Source of the DNA: Circinella umbellata
Lineage: Eukaryota > Mucoromycota > Mucoromycetes > Mucorales > Lichtheimiaceae
Length of the DNA: 64,000 nt
Direction of reading: 5' to 3'
NCBI GenBank assembly: GCA_025093555.1
Contig: JAIWNF010000020.1
Location: 1 to 64,000, forward strand
The first letter of the stretch is position 1. Each line of letters begins with the position of its first letter. Shown here one piece after another: positions 35,327 to 47,695 of this stretch. Under the pieces are notes generated by a model. That model was not told where the DNA came from. It saw only the letters and a program-made list of their open reading frames with translations, and did no database searches. The translations under genes and the position numbers were made by a program.

Positions 35327-37966
35327 TTAAAGTTGCTCCCGTACAGCAGCAATTTCCCGCATGACACTTGCTTCGGTAGATAATTTTTGAACCTATCAAA
35401 AAATAATAATAAGAATAATCGTCAATTAATTATTATCTCCCAAGAACAAAATAATAATAATAATAATAATAATCTATATATATATATATATATACCTGAG
35501 CAGCATCTAACTTTTGCCCCCGACTTTGCTTATCACGAATCTCTGCAATTTGTCGAAGTTTCTTTTCTAAGTTTCTAAGTTTCTTTTGCTTTTCTTCAGG
35601 TGTCAATGAGTCTACCGATGCTAAATAATAATAATAATAATAAACATTATCATTAGATTTTAATCCATTTTTTGTTTCTTATCTCCCTCCTATTGATCCA
35701 ATGACTTTTTTGGTAAAAGAAACTTACATTTGGTGAGAGCACCAGCATTCGATCCATTATTATTCTTGTTGTTTTTACCTGTCAAATAATATTAAAAATA
35801 AATGTGAAATTAATATATATATACAATCCTAATGATTCAATTTTACATACCAGCGGGCGAACCAGGTCCTTTACGTTGTCCACTAATAGAAGGTCCACGA
35901 CCACTCAATGCAGCTTCACGCTATCATAGAGAACACAATATATAATCAGAAAATAATAATAATAATAATAATAATTATATAATCTCCTAATCTTCCCATT
36001 TCAAATATATATATACCTGTGACAAAGTAGTAGTACCAGTAGTACTTCCACGTAAATGAGGAGGACGATAAGCACCGGCAGGTTTAGGAGAAACAGTAGC
36101 AGTCTTTGTTGTCGCATTCACCTTGATAGGCTTTGGTGGAGGAGAAGGGGAACGCATGGATGGGAATTCTTTCACAGGTTGAGGACGCCAACCTACTTGG
36201 AATAATTCATCCACATTTTCTTCATAAATCAAACTACCACTGTGATGCCACATTTTAAATCCATTATCGACACGTAAACGAGGAGTTAATGTAGCTGTCA
36301 TTAAGAATCGACCACAAGGAGACCATTCACAATGAGATGCATTAGGTGCATGGAATGTATTGACTTTTTTTAATGTCTTTCGATCCCAAAGATCAATCGT
36401 TCCATTCAAATTGCCAAAACCAGCAACAGCAACAATCGTGCCTTGTGGATTGTATCGAACATAGTTACGAGGATCAACACCAAATGAAAAGATAGCGTTG
36501 GCACGATGATCGAATAAAGTAGTCTTTGCAGGCATAGCTAAGGGAAAAAAAAAAGGAGAAATTTGATTTATAAATTAGAAAATCCATGGATTGTTTTATA
36601 TAGTTAAACAGAAGAAACAAAACTTACATCCATAAACAACAACAAATTCTTTTGAATCAGGACCCCATGTTACATCATGTACAGCACCTTCCTTATCAAG
36701 AGGAACACGACAATCAAAGTTACCAGCAACAGCAAGATAATAAAGATTCGTTTCACCATAATAAGATTTACCCGTCTTATCTACATCGGTTTGTGTCAAC
36801 ACCAATAAATTGGTTCCTAAATCATTCCAAAACATTTGAACACTGTCTGCCTTATAAAATGTCTTGTTGGAAAGAGCTTGATTAAAATTGGGAATAGAAT
36901 ACATGCGAACGATAGCAGGGGCCCCTTTACGTTCAGGAATAAAAACAGCCACGGCAGGGGCTTTACCAGGACTGAGGGAAAACTTGGCAACACCTTCCAA
37001 CTTGAGTCGTGCCCATACACCTTTACCGACATTTTTACTTTCCCAAAATTGAACTTCTCCTGTGACCATACGAGCACAATATTTTTCATCATCGGTCCAT
37101 TGGAAATTCCAATTATTTAATTGTTTTTGTGAAAATGAAGCAATTTGTTCACCATTCAATGCATCCCAAATTAACAAGTTACGACTACCCGAACCATCTT
37201 CTAACTTGGCTAAATAATGTTAAGAGAGTGGGGTTGGGGGGGTTGTGGAATTATATTTAGTATTTATATATATATATTACCTGGGGGGGGGTTTCCTATG
37301 TGAAGAAGCTTTCAAAGTACGAACTTACTAGGTCGTTGCCAGGTAGCAAGATAACTACCCTGTGGAGAAAACCATAAATCGACGACATTGGCTTGTTTGA
37401 TCTCACATCGTTGAGTCAATGTGGAAGCATCAAATACTTTTACACTGGAATAATATATTTTTTTTAACCCCAATGTTAATAACCGAAAATGTTTCTCGCC
37501 CTCCCCCCCCTTTTCCCAATTACCCCACTCTTTCTACCTCTCCAATAGAACGTGATTTATATTAAAAAAATATGTATTATTTACCTTTCATTGGTTGCAT
37601 AAGCGTACGCATGACCATACTTACTATACTGAAATGTTCGAGTTGCTGTCTCTGGCCTTTTTAAAAAATAAAAATATATATATAATAGATTTAGAAGAGA
37701 TGGGGGAGCCAAAGAAAAAAAAAAATACGTGTCGAAAAAAAAAAAGATGGACTCTTTACTTACTTTTCAAAACCCTTGATGGGCTTATAGTCGGGATAAC
37801 CAGACCAAACTGTCAACTCCTTTTGTGATCGATCTAAGGTTTTTTTTTTTTTTAAAGTTACCAAACCCAAAAAAAGGAAACTGTCAGTTTATTTATTATC
37901 AACAAGTTATATTGAAATAGTAATATTTTAGTTACATGAGAACTGAGTAGTTTGTGTAGAAGTCAT
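35327..37966 (-). CDS. Translation initiation factor eIF2A
   Basis: Ten exons in reading order: 37966-37936, 37833-37764, 37656-37585, 37444-37329, 37209-36628, 36537-36017, 35920-35851, 35778-35728, 35620-35496, 35392-35327; all phases match, 567 residues (animal eIF2A is about 585). WD-repeat propeller segments run through most of the protein (LWFSPQGSYLATWQRP, GSRNLLIWDALNGEQIASF, MFWNDLGTNLLVLTQTDVDK, YGSMPAKTTLF, YVRYNPQGTIVAVAGFGNL, HCEWSPCGRFLMTATLTPRL). A Pro-rich linker (SPSPPPKP, YRPPHLRG) and a C-terminal helix (PEEKQKKLRNLEKKLRQIAE) follow. eIF2A is a non-canonical factor that can deliver Met-tRNAi to 40S ribosomes. It is transcribed toward the transcription-factor gene. Confidence 0.96.
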
Positions 37967-38275
37967 TTTTTTGATACGAGAAAACGAAACCGAAAAAGGA
38001 TGTGTGTATATGTATGAATGAGTTGGGAGAAGGAGGGTTAGTAAAGAGGCAAATGAATGGGTTGCAAAGAAAGAAAAGAAAGAGGGGGGGAAGAAAAAAA
38101 GAACCCAAGTGGCTTCACTATAATTAAAGATTTAAAAAAAAGCGAGCGGAACTTGGTCTATTATAGATAGAGCTCAGCTAAACAAGTATAGGAAATCACT
38201 TGATATTGTATTTAGATGATGGGGTTCTTTATTATTATTACATTTATTCATTTTTTTTCTATATGCTAAATTGTT

Positions 38276-39997
38276 TTATTCATCTTCATTAGAAGTAATT
38301 ATATAATCATTCACAGTTGTATTTGTTACTTGTAAATAGTCTTTAATACAACTACCATCGACATAATCTAGATAAAAGAAAAGATAGATCAATTAGGGGC
38401 TGTGTAAAATAGTCTAGTAGTGTTCAAAAAAGAAAAAGAAAAATTATTTTACCAAAAGAAGTCTTTGGATCACAATAACATTTGCCATGTACAAGCCAAT
38501 CAGGTTCAGTAGGACAATGTTCAAAATTATCATGTTTATATCCAATATCATAGAACCAATGAACTTCTTTAGAACTAAGCATAAGTGCTACAGCAATGGA
38601 ATGAACAGGTGCATCTCCCCACCTAAATATTTAAAAAAAATAGTAACTTAGTAACAATATAAAAAATTGTAAATAATGAGTAATCGGCAGAAAAAAAAAG
38701 GGTCAACCTTTCATAAAAGAATCCACCCGCTTGATCTAAATGACGGAAATAAGCTTGATATCTTTCTGATCGTAAAAATGAAACAGAACCAATCTAAAAA
38801 TGTATATGTATATAAATATATATATCATTTATGCATGTTTCATTTCTTCTTTTTTTTTCACATATTAAATAAAAATATACATACCTCAAAATTACTCCAA
38901 AAATGACATAAATTATAAGTTAAACCATCATCTTGTGTAATCACATTAAATAAACTATCAGGATTTGATTTTGGATACATATAATCTGGATGCGCTTTCA
39001 TAAAATCAAGTGTTGTTTCCCATAATGTTGGAATGGTAGAATAAAATTCTTTTAGTGCAATTGTGAAACCTAAAAAAAAAAAGATCTTTTTAATAAATAT
39101 ATACAATTTATACAATATACTTTGTATAAAGAAAATACTTGCCATATTTTAAATCACGTTCTTGCATTACACGGAAAGGATCGTATTCAATATCACAAGA
39201 AAACTTGACACCAGGTTCAACACGCCTATATAGAAATCAAAATTATGGAATTTTAGATGACATATACTGAGACCTATCCGCCGAAAATACAATGAAACTT
39301 ACCAATAATAATCCAATCCATCCAATAAAGGATGCATTACAAAAAATCCAGATTGAAATCGACACATGTGACGATAACTTTCACTTCCACCATAAACAAT
39401 ACCTTCTTCTACCATTCGATCTCTACATTCTTTTGCCACGGTTTGATTAATCCAATCAGGATAACCCCAATGTTCTGAAGGAACTTGACCATAATATGTT
39501 TTTGCATTGGTCATGGAACGCGTTAAATTTTTAAATTCATCTGTAAATGGTTCTTCATTTAAAAAAATCCATGGGTAATTATATTTATAATTATATCGAT
39601 CTTCTAAATAACGCATAGAAGAGCGCATAGCATGAATTTCTCTATTACGTGCCAGAGCAACAAAAGCGCCATTGACACGTGGTAAAATAGAATGTTCATG
39701 CATCATGGGAGACTGTTGATTTTTCAATAAGAGAGCAACAGAGTCTTCTTGTTGTTTTGCTTGTTGAAATTGATTTACTTGGTGTTCCAACTGTTGTTGT
39801 AATTGGGGTTGTTGTGCATTGTTACTAATACGTTTTGCTGTATTAATGAGTGCTTGATAACATTCTTCAGATGAAAGACAGCCAATATCTTTTCCATTAC
39901 GTGATATCCATAACCAAGTTATGGCAGAACCAATCATTGCCATAAAGAAAAGTCGGATTGTCCAACGTGACATAAAATGTCTTGCTGGATGAAACAT
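38276..39997 (-). CDS. Alpha-1,2-mannosyltransferase, GT family 15 (Kre2/Mnt1-like), copy 1
   Basis: Six exons in reading order: 39997-39303, 39225-39143, 39069-38885, 38793-38708, 38622-38453, 38367-38276; 436 residues. Type II membrane protein: a short cytoplasmic tail, one TM (LFFMAMIGSAITWLWI), a Gln-rich stem, then the luminal catalytic domain. Family blocks: [126 protein letters not shown]. It would extend N- or O-linked mannans in the Golgi using GDP-mannose. Intron 2 has a GC donor (TATG|GCAAGT); a GT donor two bases later breaks the frame. It lies tandem with copy 2. Confidence 0.95.
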
Positions 39998-40212
39998 TAT
40001 AATAAAAAAAATGAATGAGAGAGAAAGAAAAGAAAAGAAAAATAATTAGATATAAAGGCAAAAAGAAAATGTTATATAATATAATAGATTATATATATTT
40101 ATATACATAAAGAAAAAAAAAGAAGTGTATATATTTAGTTGGTAGTTATGTATATCAAGAATGCTTCTCGCACAAATAAATAAATAGCAAATGTGTCTAA
40201 ATTAGGGTTATG
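39998..40212. other. Short spacer between GT15 copies
   Basis: AT-rich DNA upstream of GT15 copy 1 with TATATATTTATATA; probably its promoter. Confidence 0.4.
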
Positions 40213-41945
40213 TTAAAATCCACTTAGTAGAGACGTAGACCGGTCGCCAATCATAAAATGTCTGCGTGCAAATGTTGCTATATCTTGAATTCTATGCTTG
40301 TCCACATATTGTAGCATGCTTATCGTGCAGCTATCTCGATTGAAATCTAGTCCAATTGAACACGTTTTATGATTATTATTCATTTTTATTGGTCTTAATA
40401 TAGATTATGGATACATGAAAAAAAATAGAAAGAAAAAGAGTGGTATATTACTTACCAGTGGTCAATTCCACATCACAAGAACATCGTGGATAGTAATCAG
40501 TTAGACTTAATGGACAATGAACACCAAATCGATATTCATAACCGATTTCATTAAAAAAATAAAGTTCTTCACGTTTTAAATACATGGCTGCAGCCAATGT
40601 AATCACTGCACCATCACTCCAACTACAGAACAGTATGTTATACATATATAAGGTTAATAACTTGGTAAGACCCAATAGCTACAAAAAAAAAAAAAAAAAA
40701 GGAAAAGTGAAAAAAGAACAGTTTTTTTTTTACCTTTCATAAAAGAATCCACCTGAATAATCCAAAAATCTAAAATATGCTTGATAGTGTTCAGATCGTA
40801 AGAACGTTAAATCAAGAATCATAAAATTAGACCAGATATGACAAAAATTATATTCAGAATCATCCAATAGCCATGGCATAATAGTTTCATTCAAAGGTCG
40901 AATTTGATCAAAGAATTGTTCACGAAATGCCCTTGTGACAGACCATAAACTACGTACAGCCATTTTTTCTTCATAACTCGTCATTACAAAACCTAAAGTT
41001 TTGTTTAAAGTTTTCATTTTTAGAAAGGGGTCTTCCATTTCACAACTATAATAAGCACTTGGTTCTACTCTCCAGCTATAATCTGCATTTTGCATCAATG
41101 GATGATGAAAAAAGAGTCCTGCATGATATCTATCAAGTTTTTTAAGAGAGCCCTTCTTATTATTCCCAGTTTTTTTTTTGTTGTTTTTGATGCATGAAAT
41201 AAAATAACAGAACATGCCTTGAACTAAATTGGTAAGAAGGTCTAACCCCTTCAGGGATTCGATCCATCGTCATCATCTTTTTTACAGCTTTCTCTACTTG
41301 TGAAGTTGGAACCCAATTTGGATAATTCCATGTTTCACGATCTACTCTTCCAAAAAAGACGCGTCCCTTTGTAACTACTTTGGTCAAATATTTTTTAAAA
41401 CTTGGACTTAAATAGTGATTACTTAAAATAACCCATGGATAACCGACATTATGATTAAAGCGATCTTCAATACTACGGATAGTACTTCTTGCGTGTTGAA
41501 GATCCTCATTACGTAAAAACATGTAGAGGACTCCTTTTACTGGTACATGTTCCCACACATGATCGTCGATCCAAGTTATTTTGGGGTCATGCCAATCGTC
41601 TATTTCTTCTTGTCCAAATAAATGGTTCACCATTTCATGTTCGAGTCGTGGTGAATGGAATGGATCATTGTTATTATTGGTGACAACAGTGTTGGGTTTG
41701 GTCATATATAATTTTTCAAAAATAGAAGTCGTATCACCACCTAAATTCATATACGATGATAATGGTAGTGATGATGAAGTATAGGTGTTGTCTAGTAACA
41801 AAGTTAGGATGGATAAAAAAACAAGTAATAGAAGTACAATCAAAGTCCAACGTAATATACGCTTTGGATAATATTTTAGACAGTGATTTTGAATGTATTT
41901 TGTTGTGGATGAAAGCTGCATGATGGAATTATATTGAAAACGCAT
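40213..41945 (-). CDS. Alpha-1,2-mannosyltransferase, GT family 15, copy 2
   Basis: Four exons in reading order: 41945-41218, 41129-40734, 40622-40456, 40346-40213; 474 residues. TM anchor ILRWTLIVLLLLVFLSILTLLL, then a longer stem. Catalytic blocks: [84 protein letters not shown]. It is more diverged than copies 1 and 3: EEPFT becomes NHYLS, RVEP is kept, and GDAPVH becomes SDGAVI, so donor or acceptor use may differ. Intron 1 needs a GC donor (TTCAAG|GCATGT), the only choice that joins SSR to YHAG in frame. It shares a 621-bp divergent intergenic region with copy 3. Confidence 0.92.
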
Positions 41946-42566
41946 ATACACAAGGGTGTTTCCTTGATAATAATGAAAAAAAAAAGGAATTCAGAAATAG
42001 TGTTGACTAGAATATAAAAGAAATAAAAGGAAAGCTTTATGTATAAAAAGAAACAAAAGATCTTTTTCTAAAGAAAAAGACAACTTTTTTTTTTGTTGCT
42101 GTATTTGATGTAAGCAAACGTTTTTCTATCGTCACCGTGTTCTTTTTTTTTTCACCGAAGGGTTTAGGTTATAGAGAGAGAGGGAGAAAAAGAAAAGATG
42201 TATATGTTATTACGTATTCAGTAAATACTTGTGTGTCGTGTGTTTCCAAAACGCAATGGACCCAAAAGTTTTTCTCTCATTTTTTTTTGTTCTGGTCAAG
42301 AACGAAATTATCTAATGATGAACGAACGCTTTAATTAAGTTTATTTTCCCTCCTCTTCCCCTTGAAATTATATATATATATATATATCACCCCTGAATTT
42401 GATAATCGTTATATACAACTATACAAAGCTGAAGAGTAATCATACATACAGAAATGAAAGTTCATTCATTCATTCTTTCTTTTGTTTTTTGTTTTGTTTT
42501 TTGAGTATTTTCTTTTTTCTTTTTGCTTTCTCAAATTTTCATCGTTCTTTCTAAAAGATAAAATTA
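41946..42566. promoter_or_regulatory. Divergent intergenic region of GT15 copies 2 and 3
   Basis: 621 bp between two oppositely transcribed GT15 genes. It contains an AT dinucleotide run (TATATATATATATA near 42370) and CT/T-rich tracts ahead of the copy 3 start. It could drive both genes; no specific operator recognised. Confidence 0.4.
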
Positions 42567-44237
42567 ATGACACGTCGAGGATCTTGTTTTTATTTACGTA
42601 TTTTATTTCTTGTTAATATACTTGGATTGATTTGGTACGCTGTCTATCGTCCAAAAATGACACTACCATGGCATTTAATACAACAAAAAACTGGCAAAAT
42701 GGATGAAATGATGAATGAAAATCGATATTATACAACAGGACCACGACTGAATCCAGAACAAATGACTGTTCATTTACCACCACCTGGTAACCATACAACA
42801 CGTGTAAAAGCAGGATTTGTTGTACTTGTTCGAAACTCAGAGTTAAATGATATGATTCAATCCATGAATGATGTTGGTAAATATATTTAGAATCCGGAAT
42901 GACAAAAAAATAATTAAAATTAAAAAATTACTTATCTATAAAACTTAGAGCATCGATTCAATCAGAATTTTCATTATCCTTGGTTATTTTTAAATGAAGA
43001 ACCATTTACAGAAGAATTTAAAGAAAGAACAACCCTCGCTACAAGTGGAAAAACACATTATGGATTTGTCGATGAATCGATGTGGTCTTATCCAAACTGG
43101 ATCAATCAAACACAAGCGGCCGAAGCAAGAGAAACCATGAAAGGACTTCCTTATGGTTCAAGTGAAAGTTATCGACATATGTGTCGTTTCCAAAGGTAAT
43201 GACTATGTTATGAAAAAAGTCAACAAGAATGTACTTTGGATATGCTTGATCGATATACGTATTGATTTTATTTGAAATATTAAATACTATAGTGGATTCT
43301 TTTGGCGACACCCTCTGTTTTTGGAACTTGATTGGGAATATTATTGGCGTGTCGAACCTAATGTTCGCTATTATTGTGATTTAGATTATGATCCATTTTT
43401 ATATATGAAAGAAAATAATAAGAAATATGGTAATTGAGTATTCCCCTTTTTTTTCGGTTCCGGTAGAGTAAGATGGATGAAGAGCTTGTGGTACCTATTA
43501 TTATTATTGATTGGGTAACAATCAAGGAAAATAACATACTAAATCATTTACTTAATTATATGAATTATTATAGCATTCACAATATCCTTTGTAGAAAATT
43601 CTGGCACAGTACCTTCATTATGGCATACACTTCGAAATTTTGTTACAGCTACGCAGAAATCCAACCAACATTATTTTGATCGACCTTTAAAAGATACAAT
43701 CTATCGATTTATTACAGATTATGTTGCTAAGGACTATACTCAATGTCATTTTTGGACCAATTTTGAAATTGCTCGATCTGATTTATGGCAATCAGATGCG
43801 TATCAATCCTTTTTCACTTATCTTGACATGACAGGTGGATTTTTTTATGAACGATGGGGGGATGCACCAATTCATTCTCTTTTTGCTGCCATGTATTTAC
43901 ATAAAGATGAATTTCATTATTTTCATGATATTGGTTATAAACATTCTTTTTATCAACATTGTCCAGAATCAGAAACACTTCATGATCAATGTTATTGTGA
44001 TCCAAAAAAAACATTAGGTAAGATCATTTTATTTGATTTTTGAAAAAAAAAGGGGGTGCGAGGGCTTATTATTCAAAATAGAAAAGATAGTTTTGTAACA
44101 TACATACATACATATATATATATTTGATAGACTATGATGATCCCATGAGTTGTTTATCACGTTATATGAATGCACTTATGCCAGATAAATACGATAAAGA
44201 TATTACAATGGGTGAATTTCTTCAACTTCCGGAATAA
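42567..44237 (+). CDS. Alpha-1,2-mannosyltransferase, GT family 15, copy 3
   Basis: Five exons: 42567-42876, 42949-43195, 43293-43429, 43574-44017, 44131-44237; all GT-AG, 414 residues. N-terminal anchor [16 protein letters not shown], then [139 protein letters not shown]. These blocks are nearly those of copy 1, so copies 1 and 3 are closer to each other than either is to copy 2. Predicted Golgi mannosyltransferase. Vid27 follows 237 bp downstream on the same strand. Confidence 0.95.
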
Positions 44238-44474
44238 TAGAAACATCATTAACTATATCGGACATTTTTTTTTTGATGTTCGTTTTTTTTATCGTTGTAA
44301 ATAATTGAAGATAAAATAATAATAATAAAAAAGCATCGTTAAAATATCATTTTTGGCAACATCCACTCTTTTTCATTTGTATAACACTTTTCTTTCTTTT
44401 GTTCTCTTTCTTTCTCGTTTATTTTTACTTTTTGATTGTTGCACTGCTCTTTCCACTTCAATTAACTTGTTACT

Positions 44475-47400
44475 ATGGTGTTAATGAGTAATGGTTATCT
44501 TGAAAATGGCCAATTTTCAGTATATTATCGTTATGGACACAAGTATAAACATGAACAAGTGTAATTATTCAATGTAGATCTTATTTTTATCTTTTACCAA
44601 ACTCTCGGACATACTCAATAGGCCTCTTTATTTATATAGTTTCAAAAATGCTCAACTAGAATTGGATACATCCAAAAAAGATACATCGGAGCTATTAGTA
44701 TCTATGCAACTTCATACTACTGTCACTACGATTCCCGATTATAATGAAGAAATAATATGTACATGACAAACTAACCCCCCATCTTTCTCATATAGAATAG
44801 ATTACCTGATTTCTTTGAGGCTATTATTGTAAACCATGAATTTAATGTCTGTACATACATTTTTGTTTCATAAAAATTTATAGATGAAGATGAACAACGA
44901 TTCCCATTGACTGGAAATACAGAATTTATCATCTATGATAACGAAGAAGAAAATGATAAGCCTATATCATTGACTTGGGTGAACACAGTAAATATTATTT
45001 AACTTTTTTAAAGGGGGGGGAGTAGTGACTTCTTGACTCTCTTGATCCACATTTTCAATTATCGTTAACTTAAGAGAAACAAAGCAAATAAACAGAAATG
45101 AGTGTTATTATTCGATATACCTAGAATTATAACGTGACACTTATAAAATATTCTTTTACTATTTATTAGGAATTGAACGAAACATATGAATTTACGTGTG
45201 ATATTAATACTTCATTATCCGATGTGAATGGTTTTACACGTTTCGTTTATCAGCAACTTGGCATAGGTGATGAATGTCAAGAACCATTGATGTATGTAAC
45301 TATATAATACTTCCATATGCACATATAACAATTACGTGTATTGATGTATAATACGTACATCAAAATAACACAGATTTACGCTTTTTTTTTCTAAATGTCT
45401 TACTCTGTCTTACATTATTATTATATATTAGTATCACCAATCAATTTTTATACGGATCAAAACATTTGTTACGAAAATCTAATAGACCCATTGGTTTCAT
45501 ACAACCATTTAAATTTACATTCCCTAAAGGGACAAAGAATGAAACAAAACCATCGAATCACCTTGTAAGCATTCAAGCTGATTTTTACATTTTTATACCG
45601 AATAAAGATCAATATGTTTTTCAAGAAAGTTTAGTTAATGTCGACTTGGTTAGCTTTCAACCTCTGGATCGTGAGTTGATATTTTATATCATTTTGTCTT
45701 GTTTATTTTATACATATAATTCAAACTTGTTTTTTTTTTTTTTTTTTTTTTTTTTGGAATTATAGATTGGTTATCCATTCAAGGAGATAATATTCCCATA
45801 TTTTCACAACCCATTGAACCTCGTATCAATGTTAATTTTAACAAGGAAGAAAAAACCATGGTTTGGAACTATTTTGAAAGTACGTAATATACATAGATTT
45901 TCTTGGAACCATATACCTCTATCTCCCTTCTACGTATAGGAAGGGGTAAATTTCTTCAGGTTACTTATTATCGATCATTCTTTATATATAAATATATATA
46001 TTATAGATGATCGTTGTTATTCTTTATTACTAAAAGTTACGGATTTTGAAGATTGGCGAGAACTTATTGTTAATTTTGGACAATGTATATATGAGTCATA
46101 TAGTCAAATACCTTTTTATAAATCATGTGTAAGTAAAACAGGTTATTGGAGAAGATGCTCAATATTAAAAAAGTTTCAACTAAAAAAAAAACAAGATAGA
46201 AAGGTGATCAAGATTATGTGATTAATGCCATCGAAAATAACTCACAAATAGCATTCGAAGAACAGACAAATGAAAATAATGGCAAGTGATATACATTTTA
46301 TTTTTGTGGATTTACTACTACTTCTTTTTTATACTACATAGCAATTAATTAATTTTTCTTTTTAAAAAAAATCACATTATGCAGACATAGAAGATGAAAC
46401 GGATAGCGTGGACTCAAGTCAGGAGGAAGATGAAGAAACATATATTCAAAGTGATGAAGATAAAGAAAAAGAAGCAGAGTTTATTGATGGAAATGCTACC
46501 AATGAAATTTTGACGATGAGTTATAAAGACCATTCGGCATATATATTACGTGGCAATAAACTAGGGATTTACCATTCTTCTTCATCTAATAATATTTCTG
46601 GACGAACATCACTCTATTTTTCATCAAGTACAAGTTTTGATGAAGCAATATCAGCACGTCAAGCCATGCTCTATCGTGATGAATCCTCTTATTTAGTTCT
46701 AAAACAAGATAATCGAGTGGCTCATTATGATTTAGAACATGGGAAAATAGTAGATGAATGGGGAATCGATGATGAGAATGATGCATGTAAGTAAGCAAAA
46801 AAAGTAATATACGTAAAAATGTTTATGGTTGTACTTATCTTAGAAACAAAAACATATTTAATATAGTGGTTTCCTTGGCACCTGGCTCAAAATACGCACA
46901 AATAACCAACGAATCAACATTAATTGGTATTACTTCCAATGCTGTTTTTCGCATAGATCCACGATCGCCTGAAAAAGTAGTTCAACAACAATGTAAACGC
47001 TATAAAATCAAGGCTGGTTTTACATCTCTAACAACATCTGATGTGGGTCATGTTATTGTTGGAAATCATCGAGGTGATATTCGGTTATTTGACCAACTAG
47101 GACAAATGGGTAAAACTACATTACCTCCACTTGGCAGATCAGTTCAATCATTAGATGTCTCAGCAGATGGTCGTTATGTTTTAGCTACATGTCAGCACTA
47201 TTTAATGTTATATGATGTTATACATAAAGATTACGATAATCAGCAACAACGACATGTATTAGGATATGAGAAAATGTTTGATATGGATGATAAACCTGTT
47301 CCCAATATATTGAAGATCCGACCGGAACAAATAATGTTGATGGATGAAGGTCCTATTTCATTTACGAAAGCAACATTTGGTACAAATCAATATAATAATC

Positions 47401-47695
47401 GGAATATTATAACGGTAAGTAAAGAATTATGATTCTTTTTTTCAAAAAAAAAAAAAATACCCCGCGTTGAATAAAAATAATTAAACTAAAAAGGAAAACG
47501 ATTGATCACGAATATTTATAGAGTACAGGACCTTATGTTTTCGAATGGGATATGATTGATATAGCCAAAGGAGAACCTTACCCTTGTAGAATGCAAAAAT
47601 TTGATGATTATGTTGTTACTGTCACATATGATGATGAAGATATTGTAGTAGTAGTAAGTCCTATTTCTCGAAAAAAAAGAATACTTTTTCTATAA
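44475..47695 (+). CDS. Vid27-family protein (vacuolar import and degradation)
   Basis: Eleven exons: 44475-44560, 44640-44758, 44884-44987, 45170-45291, 45432-45670, 45766-45879, 46007-46128, 46200-46281, 46385-46786, 46867-47414, 47522-47695; 703 residues (yeast Vid27 782). The C-terminal half is the Vid27 WD-like domain: SLAPGSKYAQITNESTLIGI, AVFRIDPRSPEK, GNHRGDIRLFDQLG, SADGRYVLATCQHYLMLYD, ILKIRPEQIMLMD, ITSTGPYVFEWDM. The N-terminal half carries a PH-like region (FTRFVYQQLGIGDE, DHWLSIQGDNIPIFSQPIEP) and an acidic stretch at exons 8-9. Intron 8 needs a GC donor (AATAATG|GCAAGT). The end is shorter than in yeast: after VTVTYDDEDIVVVV the frame stops within 14 codons, so a last exon may have been missed or lost. 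Vid27 function is poorly defined. Confidence 0.9.

Noticed and set aside
36652..37120. Open frames antisense or out of frame with eIF2A exon 5
   Set aside because: They overlap a strongly conserved WD-repeat exon and show no motif of their own.
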